Counted from the first letter of the stretch, positions 1 to 6,424 are shown. The stretch: 8,217 nt of DNA from Chitinophagaceae bacterium (GCA_021738605.1 JAIPBY010000107.1:1-8217), one strand, 5' to 3'. The notes: generated from the sequence alone by a model not told the origin. A program made the numbers and translations.

Positions 1-131
1 GTTCCAGGTTCAAAGGTGATGGCTTTTTGTACCACGGACCTTCGTGTTGGGGGAGGGGTCTTTTTGTTGACAACAATGATAGCAGCTGCGGCGATGATAA
101 AAAGCGCGAAGATGATAACGGGGGATTTCAT
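1..131 (-). CDS. N-terminal part of a small membrane-anchored protein, function unknown (runs off left edge)
   Basis: An open frame starts at the ATG at 131 and reads leftward without a stop to the window edge, giving 43 residues. The protein begins MKSPVIIFALFIIAAAAIIV, a single strongly hydrophobic segment (about residues 4-21). A basic, proline-rich stretch follows (NKKTPPPTRRS, about residues 22-32), then VVQKAITFEPG. This is the pattern of an N-terminal membrane anchor or uncleaved signal; there is no lipobox cysteine in the visible part. It lies 31 bases downstream of the nusB stop on the same strand, so the two are probably co-transcribed. The start is preceded by an A/G-rich stretch (AACAAGAAAGA). 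In many Bacteroidota nusB is followed by genes for DUF1573 and YajC proteins, but the visible residues do not show either family, so no function is assigned. Confidence 0.6.
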   Translation of the reverse strand, partial: MKSPVIIFALFIIAAAAIIVVNKKTPPPTRRSVVQKAITFEPG

Positions 132-162
132 TCTTTCTTGTTGAGATGCCAAAAATAGGAAT

Positions 163-1092
163 TTAGCCTTGTTTTTTGAAGTCTACTTTCTTGAGTCTTC
201 CTTCCTGCAACAAATCTTTGTGAATGCCATCCAGAATTCCATTGACAAACTGTCCACTTTGTGGCGTGCTATAACTCTTGGCAATATCAATGTATTCATT
301 GATGGTCACTTTTGCAGGAATGGTTTCAAAGAAAAGGAGCTCGCAGACACCCATCCGTATCATGATCATGTCCAGGACAGCAATCCGGTCTGCATCCCAG
401 TTTTTAAGCTTTGGCTTGATCATTTCCATGGTAAAGTCTTTCTTTTCAATGGAAGTTTTGAGCAGACTTATGGCATAACGGGTTTTTTCTGGTCCTACAA
501 TTTCATTGAAGGCATACGATCCAGGTTTGCTCAGGTAATTGAGTACCATTTGGTAAATCATTTCTGCATCATCATCCCACTGAACAAAATGATCTTCAAA
601 AAAAGCAGTGATGTTCTCGTCGGCCATGATGAGGTCGGTGAAAATGAAACTGAGCAGTTCTTTCTCCGTTTTTTGGTCACGGCTTTCCTGGGCGATATAG
701 GACTGGTACATGTCAGTCTCCGTAAGCGTGAGGTAAATTTTGCGGACAATTTCATCGTCCATCAGGTGTTCCAGCTTTCTTTCCTTGATGGCAGGTTGAA
801 ATCCTTTGGATTCAAGGATTTTCCAGAGGGTGGTATTCCCTGCCAGTTTGATGTTTACGTTCAGGTCAGCCTCTGTTGGAAGGTGCTTTGATGCACGGTG
901 CAGTGAATCCTTCTCGGCATACCTAGCCACTTCTGTGACCAAAAAAATGGCAAAGGTGAACAGGTCAGCTGTTTCATCCAGGTATTTTTTCAACAAGGAT
1001 ACTGCCTTGTCTTCCGAGACCATGGTTGTATCGGCTTCTACTGAATAAAGACACTGCATCACTTTTACCCTGATATTTCTGCGACTGATCAT
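163..1092 (-). CDS. nusB: Transcription antitermination factor NusB (long Bacteroidota form)
   Basis: 309 residues. NusB is a cytoplasmic RNA-binding protein that, with NusE (ribosomal protein S10), binds boxA RNA and supports antitermination on rRNA operons. The start MISRRNIRVKVMQCLYS matches the RR-x-x-R-x-K-x-x-Q-x-L-Y opening helix of the family. The conserved NusB core sits in the C-terminal third (about 204-297): NWDADRIAVLDMIMIRMGVC, then ELLFFETIPAKVTINEYIDI and AKSYSTPQSGQFVNGILDGI. Most bacterial NusB proteins are about 130-160 residues; here an extra 150 or so, mostly charged and helical, separate the first helix from the core, as is usual in this phylum. The ATG at 1092 fits the family start and lies just downstream of a phylum-type promoter box. 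A small membrane-protein gene follows 31 bases downstream. The role of the extra region is not known to me. Confidence 0.95.
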   Translation of the reverse strand: MISRRNIRVKVMQCLYSVEADTTMVSEDKAVSLLKKYLDETADLFTFAIFLVTEVARYAEKDSLHRASKHLPTEADLNVNIKLAGNTTLWKILESKGFQPAIKERKLEHLMDDEIVRKIYLTLTETDMYQSYIAQESRDQKTEKELLSFIFTDLIMADENITAFFEDHFVQWDDDAEMIYQMVLNYLSKPGSYAFNEIVGPEKTRYAISLLKTSIEKKDFTMEMIKPKLKNWDADRIAVLDMIMIRMGVCELLFFETIPAKVTINEYIDIAKSYSTPQSGQFVNGILDGIHKDLLQEGRLKKVDFKKQG

Positions 1093-1113
1093 TTAAAGAG
1101 CTGTTTGGGGTTG

Positions 1114-1121
1114 CAAATATA
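1114..1121 (-). promoter_or_regulatory. Putative -7 promoter box for nusB
   Basis: On the minus strand these bases read TATATTTG, a perfect match to the Bacteroidota sigma-A -7 consensus TAnnTTTG. It lies 21 bases before the nusB ATG, which implies a very short leader of roughly 15 bases. The expected -33 element about 19-21 bases further upstream is not a good TTTG; that position (about 1136-1145) instead overlaps the left arm of an inverted repeat. A weak -33 with a binding site on top would suit a regulated promoter, but that is inference. Confidence 0.5.
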
Positions 1122-1135
1122 GCTTTTTACGTCTT

Positions 1136-1187
1136 AATAGGCATATTTTCTCCTCAGGATGAAAATTTGACATACCGAATGCCTATT
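1136..1187. repeat. Nested inverted repeat between the divergent nusB and groES genes
   Basis: The outer arms are a perfect 9-bp inverted repeat, AATAGGCAT at 1136-1144 and ATGCCTATT at 1179-1187. Inside it an imperfect hairpin follows directly after the left arm: ATTTTCTCC (1145-1153), loop TCA, GGA, one bulged T, GAAAAT (ending at 1166). The same span contains a 9-of-10 direct repeat, GCATATTTTC (1141-1150) and GCCTATTTTC (1181-1190), whose copies start exactly 40 bases apart. The left arm covers the -33 position of the nusB promoter. The right arm overlaps TATTTTCG (1184-1191), a near match to a forward -7 box, although the TTTG at 1166 is only 14 bases upstream of it. It could be an operator or an RNA structure in a long groES leader; no CIRCE (HrcA) element is present. 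The rest of 1093-1350 is A/T-rich, with a tandem TTCATTTA pair at 1317-1332 and no convincing forward promoter. Confidence 0.45.
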
Positions 1188-1350
1188 TTCGCTGCCATTC
1201 ATTGAATTTTTCGCCAATAAAATTGATGTAATCTGCCATTTTTGCAAGCCATCAACCTTGGTACGGAATTCGTTGAAGACGTATAACCGGGAAAGCATTA
1301 AGCCGCCTTCCCACAATTCATTTATTCATTTAAAATTAAAATCAAAAGCT

Positions 1351-1632
1351 ATGGCTAAGAAGTTAAGCATTACCCCATTGCATGACAGGGTAATCGTGAA
1401 ACCTGCTCCTGCTGAAGAGAAGACTGCAGGTGGCATTATCATTCCTGACACAGCGAAGGAAAAACCCCAAAGAGGATCTGTTGTTGCAGCAGGCCCTGGA
1501 AAAAAGGATGAGCCGATGACTGTTAAAACAGGAGACACCGTTCTTTATGGCAAATATTCCGGCACAGAGATCACCATCGAAGGGCACGATTATTTGATCA
1601 TGAGGGAATCTGATATCCTCGCAATTGTTTAA
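1351..1632 (+). CDS. groES: Co-chaperonin GroES (Hsp10)
   Basis: 93 residues, the normal family length of about 90-100. Seven copies form the lid that closes the GroEL folding cage in the cytoplasm. The protein opens MAKKLSITPLHDRVIVKP, the first beta-strand signature of Cpn10. A mobile loop follows (about 17-35) with the GroEL-contacting hydrophobic tripeptide in GGIIIPD (27-33). The roof and C-terminal strands include GDTVLYGKYSGTEITIEG and end LIMRESDILAIV. The frame is open back to an ATG at 1258, but the 31 extra residues have no counterpart in the family and the region looks like leader DNA, so the ATG at 1351 is chosen. It is preceded by an A-rich stretch with no Shine-Dalgarno site, as usual in Bacteroidota. 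groEL follows after 29 bases, forming the classic two-gene operon. Confidence 0.97.
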   Translation: MAKKLSITPLHDRVIVKPAPAEEKTAGGIIIPDTAKEKPQRGSVVAAGPGKKDEPMTVKTGDTVLYGKYSGTEITIEGHDYLIMRESDILAIV

Positions 1633-1661
1633 TCTCCGCTAAAACTTTTAAAAAGAATCAT

Positions 1662-3302
1662 ATGTCAAAGCAAATATTTTTTAATCTGGAAGCCCGCAAC
1701 AAAATGAAGAAAGGGGTTGATACCCTTGCAGATGCGGTAAAAGTTACCTTGGGTCCTAAAGGACGCAATGTAGTTATTGAGAAGAAATTTGGTGCGCCAG
1801 CCGTTACAAAAGATGGTGTTACCGTTGCCAAGGAAATTGAATTGGAAGACCCTATTGAGAACATGGGTGCACAAATGGTAAAGGAAGTGGCTTCAAAAAC
1901 AGCTGATGTAGCTGGTGATGGAACCACAACTGCAACAGTACTTGCTCAAGCCATCATCACTGAAGGTTTGAAAAACGTTGCTGCTGGTGCCAATCCAATG
2001 GACATCAAAAGGGGTATCGATAAGGCTGTTGCCATCATCGTTGCCAACCTCAGCTCACAATCACAAACCGTTGGAAACGATATCAAGAAGATTCAGCAGG
2101 TGGCTTCAATTTCAGCCAACAATGATGCTGAAATCGGAAAGCTGATTGCAGAAGCCATGTTGAAAGTGGGTAAAGACGGTGTAATCACTGTTGAAGAAGC
2201 AAAAGGAACTGAAACCTCTATCGATATCGTTGAAGGTATGCAGTTCGACAGGGGATATATCTCTCCATACTTTGTTACCAACGCTGACAAAATGGAATGT
2301 GAGCTTCAGAATCCTTTCATCCTGATCTACGACAAGAAGATCTCTGCCATGAAAGACATCCTGCACATTCTTGAGAAAGTTGCCCAGCAAGGTGCTCCTT
2401 TACTCATCATTGCTGAAGACCTTGAAGGTGAAGCAATGGCAACCCTCGTAGTAAACAAACTCCGTGGAACCCTGAAAGTGGCTGCTGTTAAGGCTCCAGG
2501 CTTTGGTGACCGCAGAAAGGAAATGCTTCAGGATATCGCCATCCTTACAAAAGGTATCGTGATCAGCGAAGACCAAGGTTTTAAATTGGAAAATGCTGAC
2601 CTTACTTACCTTGGACGTGCAGAGCGCGTAACCATTGACAAGGACAATACCATTGTTGTTGGTGGAAAAGGCAAGAAAGACGATATCAATGCCCGTATCG
2701 CACAAATCAAATCACAAATCGAATCAACTACTTCTGATTACGATAGGGAAAAGCTTCAGGAGCGTTTGGCCAAACTCAGTGGCGGTGTTGCCGTACTGAA
2801 TGTAGGTGCAGCTACAGAAGTTGAAATGAAAGAGAAGAAAGATCGCGTAGACGACGCTCTTCATGCAACACGTGCTGCTGTTGAAGAAGGTATCGTACCT
2901 GGTGGTGGTATCGCTTTCATCCGCGCTATTGATTCCCTTGATAAGAAAAAGGGATTGAACGAAGATGAAACAACTGGTATTGCCATTGTTCGCCGTGCAC
3001 TTGAGGCACCACTTCGCACAATTGTTTATAATGCTGGTGTTGAAGGATCTATCGTTATCCAGAAAGTAAGGGAAGGAAAAGGAGATTTTGGTTACAATGC
3101 CCGTACAGACAAGTATGAGAAATTGCTTGCTGCAGGTGTCATTGATCCTACCAAAGTTGCCCGTGTTGCCCTTGAAAACGCTGCATCTATCGCAGGTATG
3201 TTGCTTACCACTGAGTGTGTAATCGCAGACAAACCAAAGAGAGATGAAGCTGTTGGTGGACATTCACATGGCGCACCAGGAATGGGCGGTATGGATTACT
3301 AA
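1662..3302 (+). CDS. groEL: Chaperonin GroEL (Hsp60)
   Basis: 546 residues, full length. Fourteen subunits form the double-ring ATP-driven folding chamber that works with GroES. The equatorial ATP site is intact: TLGPKGRNVV (29-38), VTKDGVTVAKE with Asp51, GDGTTTATV with Asp86, and RVDDALHATRAAVEEG with Asp398, the residue that drives ATP hydrolysis in the E. coli protein. The apical-domain signatures include EGMQFDRGYISPYFVTN (191-207) and KAPGFGDRRKEML (277-289). The late equatorial domain has VPGGGIAFIRA and AGMLLTTE. The C-terminal tail ends GGHSHGAPGMGGMDY, a short Gly/Met tail that includes a His-Ser-His step instead of a run of GGM repeats. The gene starts 29 bases after groES behind an A-rich stretch. 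A strong hairpin follows 21 bases after the stop. A single groEL here looks like the housekeeping copy; whether the genome has others cannot be seen. Confidence 0.99.
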   Translation: MSKQIFFNLEARNKMKKGVDTLADAVKVTLGPKGRNVVIEKKFGAPAVTKDGVTVAKEIELEDPIENMGAQMVKEVASKTADVAGDGTTTATVLAQAIITEGLKNVAAGANPMDIKRGIDKAVAIIVANLSSQSQTVGNDIKKIQQVASISANNDAEIGKLIAEAMLKVGKDGVITVEEAKGTETSIDIVEGMQFDRGYISPYFVTNADKMECELQNPFILIYDKKISAMKDILHILEKVAQQGAPLLIIAEDLEGEAMATLVVNKLRGTLKVAAVKAPGFGDRRKEMLQDIAILTKGIVISEDQGFKLENADLTYLGRAERVTIDKDNTIVVGGKGKKDDINARIAQIKSQIESTTSDYDREKLQERLAKLSGGVAVLNVGAATEVEMKEKKDRVDDALHATRAAVEEGIVPGGGIAFIRAIDSLDKKKGLNEDETTGIAIVRRALEAPLRTIVYNAGVEGSIVIQKVREGKGDFGYNARTDKYEKLLAAGVIDPTKVARVALENAASIAGMLLTTECVIADKPKRDEAVGGHSHGAPGMGGMDY

Positions 3303-3323
3303 AACCAATCTTACTGAAAATAC

Positions 3324-3349
3324 GAAAGTCCCGCCTCGGCGGGACTTTC
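3324..3349. terminator. Probable bidirectional terminator between groEL and the YhhN-family gene
   Basis: Perfect 12-bp inverted repeat, GAAAGTCCCGCC (3324-3335) and GGCGGGACTTTC (3338-3349), with two bases between the arms (in RNA probably a CUCG tetraloop closed by one fewer base pair). The stem is G/C-rich near the loop and A/T-rich at the base. It lies 21 bases after the groEL stop and 13 bases from the stop of the convergent gene. There is no long T-run on either side (TTTCTCGTT forward, GTATTTTC reverse), but the symmetry and position between convergent genes fit a shared terminator. Confidence 0.85.
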
Positions 3350-3362
3350 TCGTTAAAGGAAG

Positions 3363-4049
3363 TTATTGTTGTTCCTGTGGAATATTTCTATAACGAATAG
3401 CCCCCAGCACGATGAAAAGTTGTGCAAGGATATAGGTAGACATGATATAGATTCCTGCCGAATCAAACTGTGTCTTGAACTTGTTCAAAGCTAAAATGGA
3501 ATCAGAGGCAACAAAAAATCCTGCTCCAAAAATGAGGTAAAGGGCAGTGGTGTTGTCGAGCTTTTGGTATTGCCAAAAAGCGGCGGAGAGCATGGTGCTG
3601 ATGGTTATCCCATATACTAAAACAGGTATTTTCATACCCCCCAGGTGGGGCCATAACAGTATCATCAGCTCTATCAGGTAGGCAATGACTGCAATGATCA
3701 TAACTGGCCTTAACTTAAAGAATGAGGTATTGGCTGATTGTGTGGAGGCGAAAAAGAGAATATAAAAAATATGGGCTATCAGGAAGGCCATGAGTCCGGG
3801 TATAAAATAACCCTCATTCTGTAGTAAAATATCGCCTATCCAAGAGAAAAAAAGGCCCAACAGAACAGGGTCTTTGTAATTTTTTTTGGGTGGAGAAATA
3901 GCGTTCAGGTGGTAGATGCCCGCAAGGAATGGGATGATCAGCGGTTTGGTAAAAATTCTTAATGTTTCATTTCCGGTGGAAATCAATATGATTTCTGCAA
4001 TACTGACAATGACAAAAAGAAAAAACAGTGGCTTGGTTTTGCGATTCAT
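3363..4049 (-). CDS. YhhN/TMEM86-family integral membrane protein (lysoplasmalogenase-like)
   Basis: 228 residues from the ATG at 4049, close to the usual 210-240 for the family. Nearly the whole protein is hydrophobic, with about seven or eight membrane segments. Visible family motifs are TKPLIIPFLA (35-44), GLFFSWIGDILL (65-76, with the conserved Gly-Asp), FLIAHIFYILFF (89-100), an intramembrane YGITISTMLSAAFW (146-159), and GAGFFVASDSILALNKF (175-191, with the conserved Ser-Asp). The human relatives TMEM86A and TMEM86B cleave the vinyl-ether bond of lysoplasmalogens; the substrate of bacterial YhhN proteins is mostly inferred. The frame is open to a GTG at 4082, giving 11 more residues (DENFSRIKTF after the start); I prefer the ATG because the hydrophobic body starts right after it, but the choice is not settled. 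The gene is convergent with groEL and divergent from the next gene, with no clear promoter in the short gap. Confidence 0.82.
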   Translation of the reverse strand: MNRKTKPLFFLFVIVSIAEIILISTGNETLRIFTKPLIIPFLAGIYHLNAISPPKKNYKDPVLLGLFFSWIGDILLQNEGYFIPGLMAFLIAHIFYILFFASTQSANTSFFKLRPVMIIAVIAYLIELMILLWPHLGGMKIPVLVYGITISTMLSAAFWQYQKLDNTTALYLIFGAGFFVASDSILALNKFKTQFDSAGIYIMSTYILAQLFIVLGAIRYRNIPQEQQ

Positions 4050-4122
4050 GAATGTTTTTATTCGTGAAAAATTCTCATCCACAGTATCAACAGCACAGAT
4101 TATCGTAATTTAGATATTATTT

Positions 4123-4443
4123 ATGTCATATTCTACCGACGAGACGAAATTTATGGAGTACTGGGAGCAAAACCGGGAAAAGCAGAAAAAGCTTTTGAAC
4201 CAGTTGATGCTTGGTCTTCCACTTGGGATCCTGTTTGCAACGCCCATTATTGTAAACTTTCTTTTGGGTAGATTCTGGTACAAACGGGCAGATGCAGTAG
4301 GCCTGAGCCAGTTCAATCCGATGGTATTGATTGTAGCAGCCCTCTTGATAGCTGTCTTCACCGCTTTGTTGAACAGAAGATTTCGCTGGGAAAAACTGGA
4401 ACAGCAATACCTGGAATTGAAAGCAAGAGAGAAGAAGGGATAG
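4123..4443 (+). CDS. Small two-helix membrane protein, function unknown
   Basis: 106 residues, not recognised as a named family. The N-terminal 27 residues are charged and helical (MSYSTDETKFMEYWEQNREK then QKKLLNQ). A hydrophobic segment follows at about 28-48 (LMLGLPLGILFATPIIVNFL), then a short basic/aromatic loop with GRFWYKRADAVGL. A second hydrophobic segment lies at about 66-84 (NPMVLIVAALLIAVFTALL), and the charged C-terminus looks like a short amphipathic or coiled-coil helix (NRRFRWEKLEQQYLELKARE). This suggests a helical hairpin in the inner membrane, possibly with both ends in the cytoplasm. The ATG at 4123 follows A/T-rich DNA containing TAATTTAG (4106-4113), one base off the phylum's -7 box but too close for a normal leader. 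The FKBP lipoprotein gene starts 41 bases after the stop, so the two may share a transcript. Composition is like its neighbours, so there is no sign of recent transfer. Confidence 0.8.
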   Translation: MSYSTDETKFMEYWEQNREKQKKLLNQLMLGLPLGILFATPIIVNFLLGRFWYKRADAVGLSQFNPMVLIVAALLIAVFTALLNRRFRWEKLEQQYLELKAREKKG

Positions 4444-4484
4444 TTTCCTGTTTTTTACGATATTTGCCTATCAATACAAAACAC

Positions 4485-4949
4485 ATGAGAAATTTAGGAT
4501 TGGTTTTAGTTGCCGGAATTGTGATGTTATTTTCAGGATGTAAAAAAGAAGAAAAATTGGAAACAATTGGAGATTATTTGACCAGAACCGGATTAAAGAG
4601 CAGTGTAACGGAAGATCCTCGTGGATTTTCTTACAAGATTGTGAGCGCAGGTGCAGGCACTGCACCAACCCCAACTTCTAAAGTAACCTTGTTCTACAAA
4701 GGATACCTGACCAATGGTAATGTATTTGACCAGACCGGCACTGCTGCCAATTATGAAGCGGGAAGTCCGGTTACATTTACGCTCAATCAATTGATTTCTG
4801 GCTGGCAAGTAGGTTTGCCTTTGATCAAGCCAGGAGGAAAAATAATCCTTTATTTGCCCGCTTCATTGGGTTATGGACCTTATGGGCAAGGTTCCATTCC
4901 TGGGAATGCAGCATTGATTTTTGAAATAACACTGGTTTCGGTAGGTTAA
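4485..4949 (+). CDS. FKBP-type peptidyl-prolyl cis-trans isomerase, lipoprotein
   Basis: 154 residues from the ATG at 4485. The protein starts MRNLGLVLVAGIVMLFSGC, a lipoprotein signal peptide with lipobox LFSGC, so Cys19 should be lipidated and the enzyme placed in the envelope. An FKBP domain fills about residues 45-154, and the residues that line the proline pocket in FKBP12 are all present: Tyr71 (LFYKGYL), Phe81-Asp82 (NVFDQT), Phe98 (VTFTL), Ile104 and Trp107 (QLISGW), Tyr130 (LGYGPYG) and Phe146 (LIFEITL). It should therefore be an active isomerase helping fold envelope or secreted proteins. The open frame reaches back to a TTG at 4464, but only the ATG gives a proper signal peptide. 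The mature N-terminus, CKKEEK, resembles the lysine-plus-acidic surface-export signal described for Bacteroidota lipoproteins. It sits between a small membrane protein gene (41 bases upstream) and the serine dehydratase gene (40 bases downstream). Confidence 0.92.
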   Translation: MRNLGLVLVAGIVMLFSGCKKEEKLETIGDYLTRTGLKSSVTEDPRGFSYKIVSAGAGTAPTPTSKVTLFYKGYLTNGNVFDQTGTAANYEAGSPVTFTLNQLISGWQVGLPLIKPGGKIILYLPASLGYGPYGQGSIPGNAALIFEITLVSVG

Positions 4950-4989
4950 TCAGGGTTTAGACCTGGTCCATGCATTAATTCATTCAAAC

Positions 4990-6414
4990 ATGCACCAGTC
5001 GATATCAGTTTTTGACATGTTTAAAATTGGGGTTGGTCCTTCCAGCTCTCATACACTTGGTCCATGGAAGGCTGGAAGACAGTTTTGTCAATTCCTTAAA
5101 GACCAGGATTTATTGTTAAAAGTCAGATCCGTTCGCATCATTTTATATGGTTCCCTGGCCAAGACAGGAAAGGGGCATGGAACCGATATTGCTGTCCAGC
5201 TGGGCCTCTCAGGCGAAGACCCAGTTAGTTTTGATGTAAACAGTATTGACGAAAAAATCAGGGATATCGCCAGGAAGAAACAACTTATTCTTGGGAACAA
5301 ACATGAGATATTGTTTGACCCGAAAATGGATATTGAATTTTTGACAACTGAATCCCTACCTTATCATCCCAACGGCCTGAGTTTTTTGGCTGCGATGGAA
5401 AATGGAGAGCATCTTGCCCAGACTTATTATTCTGTGGGTGGTGGATTTATTGAACAGGAAAATCAGCAACCAGAAACCAGTTCACAAACCGAACTTCCCT
5501 TTCCTGTTAACACAGCCAAAGACCTCTTGCACTGGTGCATGAAAACGGGGATGTCAGTGAGCGAGATTGTTTTGGAGAATGAATCCAGTTGGCGAACGGA
5601 GGCAGAAACAAAAGAAGGAATCCTCCACATATGGTCTGTGATGAAGCAATCCATTTACTTGGGTTGTAATACTGAGGGGATTCTTCCTGGAGGCTTGCAT
5701 GTAAGGAGAAGGGCCAAAGACCTCAACCATCGTTTGATAGGGACAATGCCTTATGAGAATCACCAGGAGTGGCAGGTTGCCATCGCCAGGGGCGGGAAAG
5801 ATTTTCGCTATACCATCGACTGGGTGAGTTGTTTTGCCCTTGCTGTCAACGAGCAAAATGCCTCTTTCGGACGTGTCGTAACAGCCCCCACCAATGGTGC
5901 AGCAGGAGTGATTCCTGCCGTTCTCCAGTATTTCATCAGTTTCTGTGATGATAATTCCGAAGATAAAGTCATTCAATTTCTGCTCACTGCCTCAGAAATT
6001 GGATCCATCTTCAAAAAAGGGGCTACCATCTCTGCCGCCATGGGCGGATGTCAGGCTGAAATAGGTGTGTCCAGCGCCATGGCCGCTGCAGCGCTCTGCG
6101 AATGCCTGGGTGGCACGCAGCGACAGGTATTGATGGCAGCTGAAATTGCAATGGAACATCATTTGGGGCTAACCTGTGATCCTATTGGCGGATTGGTGCA
6201 AATTCCTTGTATTGAAAGGAATTCCATGGGGGCGATCAAGGCCATCACCGCTGCTCAACTGGCTTTACAAAGCGCTCCGGATTTCGCGAAAGTTTCCCTG
6301 GACGCGGTCATCAAGACCATGTGGGAAACGGCAAGAGACATGAGTTCCAAATACAAAGAAACTTCCGATGGTGGATTGGCGCAGCAGATTCCGCTGAGCT
6401 TGAGTGAATGCTAG
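4990..6414 (+). CDS. sdaA: L-serine dehydratase (L-serine ammonia-lyase), one-chain iron-sulfur type
   Basis: 474 residues. It deaminates L-serine to pyruvate and ammonia in the cytoplasm using a [4Fe-4S] cluster instead of pyridoxal phosphate. The N-terminal beta domain (about 1-160) starts with the signature SVFDMFKIGVGPSSSHTLGP. The C-terminal alpha domain (about 175-474) carries VTAPTNGAAGVIPAVL (297-312) and KKGATISAAMGGCQAEIGVS. Three cluster cysteines are visible, Cys354 (GGCQAEIG), Cys396 (LTCDPIGG) and Cys407 (QIPCIERN). As I recall the Legionella enzyme (Cys343, 385, 396), the 42- and 11-residue spacings are identical. The last residue, Cys474 in LSLSEC, matches that enzyme's tail cysteine, which occupies the active site and ligates iron until substrate arrives. 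Both domains are fused in one chain, as in E. coli SdaA. The ATG at 4990 begins exactly at the conserved N-terminus. The gene is convergent with mqnE, with 10 bases between stops. Confidence 0.96.
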   Translation: MHQSISVFDMFKIGVGPSSSHTLGPWKAGRQFCQFLKDQDLLLKVRSVRIILYGSLAKTGKGHGTDIAVQLGLSGEDPVSFDVNSIDEKIRDIARKKQLILGNKHEILFDPKMDIEFLTTESLPYHPNGLSFLAAMENGEHLAQTYYSVGGGFIEQENQQPETSSQTELPFPVNTAKDLLHWCMKTGMSVSEIVLENESSWRTEAETKEGILHIWSVMKQSIYLGCNTEGILPGGLHVRRRAKDLNHRLIGTMPYENHQEWQVAIARGGKDFRYTIDWVSCFALAVNEQNASFGRVVTAPTNGAAGVIPAVLQYFISFCDDNSEDKVIQFLLTASEIGSIFKKGATISAAMGGCQAEIGVSSAMAAAALCECLGGTQRQVLMAAEIAMEHHLGLTCDPIGGLVQIPCIERNSMGAIKAITAAQLALQSAPDFAKVSLDAVIKTMWETARDMSSKYKETSDGGLAQQIPLSLSEC

Positions 6415-6424
6415 TCTAGAGCGA

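Noticed and set aside
169..891. Long plus-strand open frame (240 codons) antisense to nusB
   Set aside because: It is fully covered by nusB, which has clear family motifs. The antisense translation is rich in Phe, His and Cys and shows no domain.
1258..1287. E. coli-like promoter TTGGTA - 18 bases - TATAAC ahead of groES
   Set aside because: The boxes look reasonable by the E. coli standard, but the Bacteroidota primary sigma factor prefers TTTG and TAnnTTTG, so it is not listed as a promoter.
1134..1316. 60-codon minus-strand open frame between groES and nusB
   Set aside because: As one continuous frame it shows no family features and covers the inverted repeat. Only a short sub-part looks protein-like and is reported as a low-interest finding.
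1258..1350. N-terminal extension of GroES from an upstream ATG
   Set aside because: The 31 extra residues have no counterpart in the Cpn10 family and lie over leader DNA with a TTCATTTA tandem. The ATG at 1351 begins exactly at the conserved MAKK start.
1093..1350. CIRCE/HrcA heat-shock operator upstream of groES
   Set aside because: I looked for the TTAGCACTC and GAGTGCTAA arms and found neither, even approximately.
2724..3263. Minus-strand open frame of 179 codons inside groEL
   Set aside because: The groEL frame here is unmistakable, and the antisense product is a Cys/Ser/Asn-rich shadow with no recognisable motif.
4950..4989. Possible hairpin (CAGG...CCTG) between the FKBP gene and sdaA
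   Set aside because: The stem is only four base pairs with no T-run, too weak to call a terminator. Co-transcription remains possible.
5554..5976. Minus-strand open frame of 140 codons inside sdaA
   Set aside because: It is antisense to the conserved alpha domain of the serine dehydratase and has no motif of its own.
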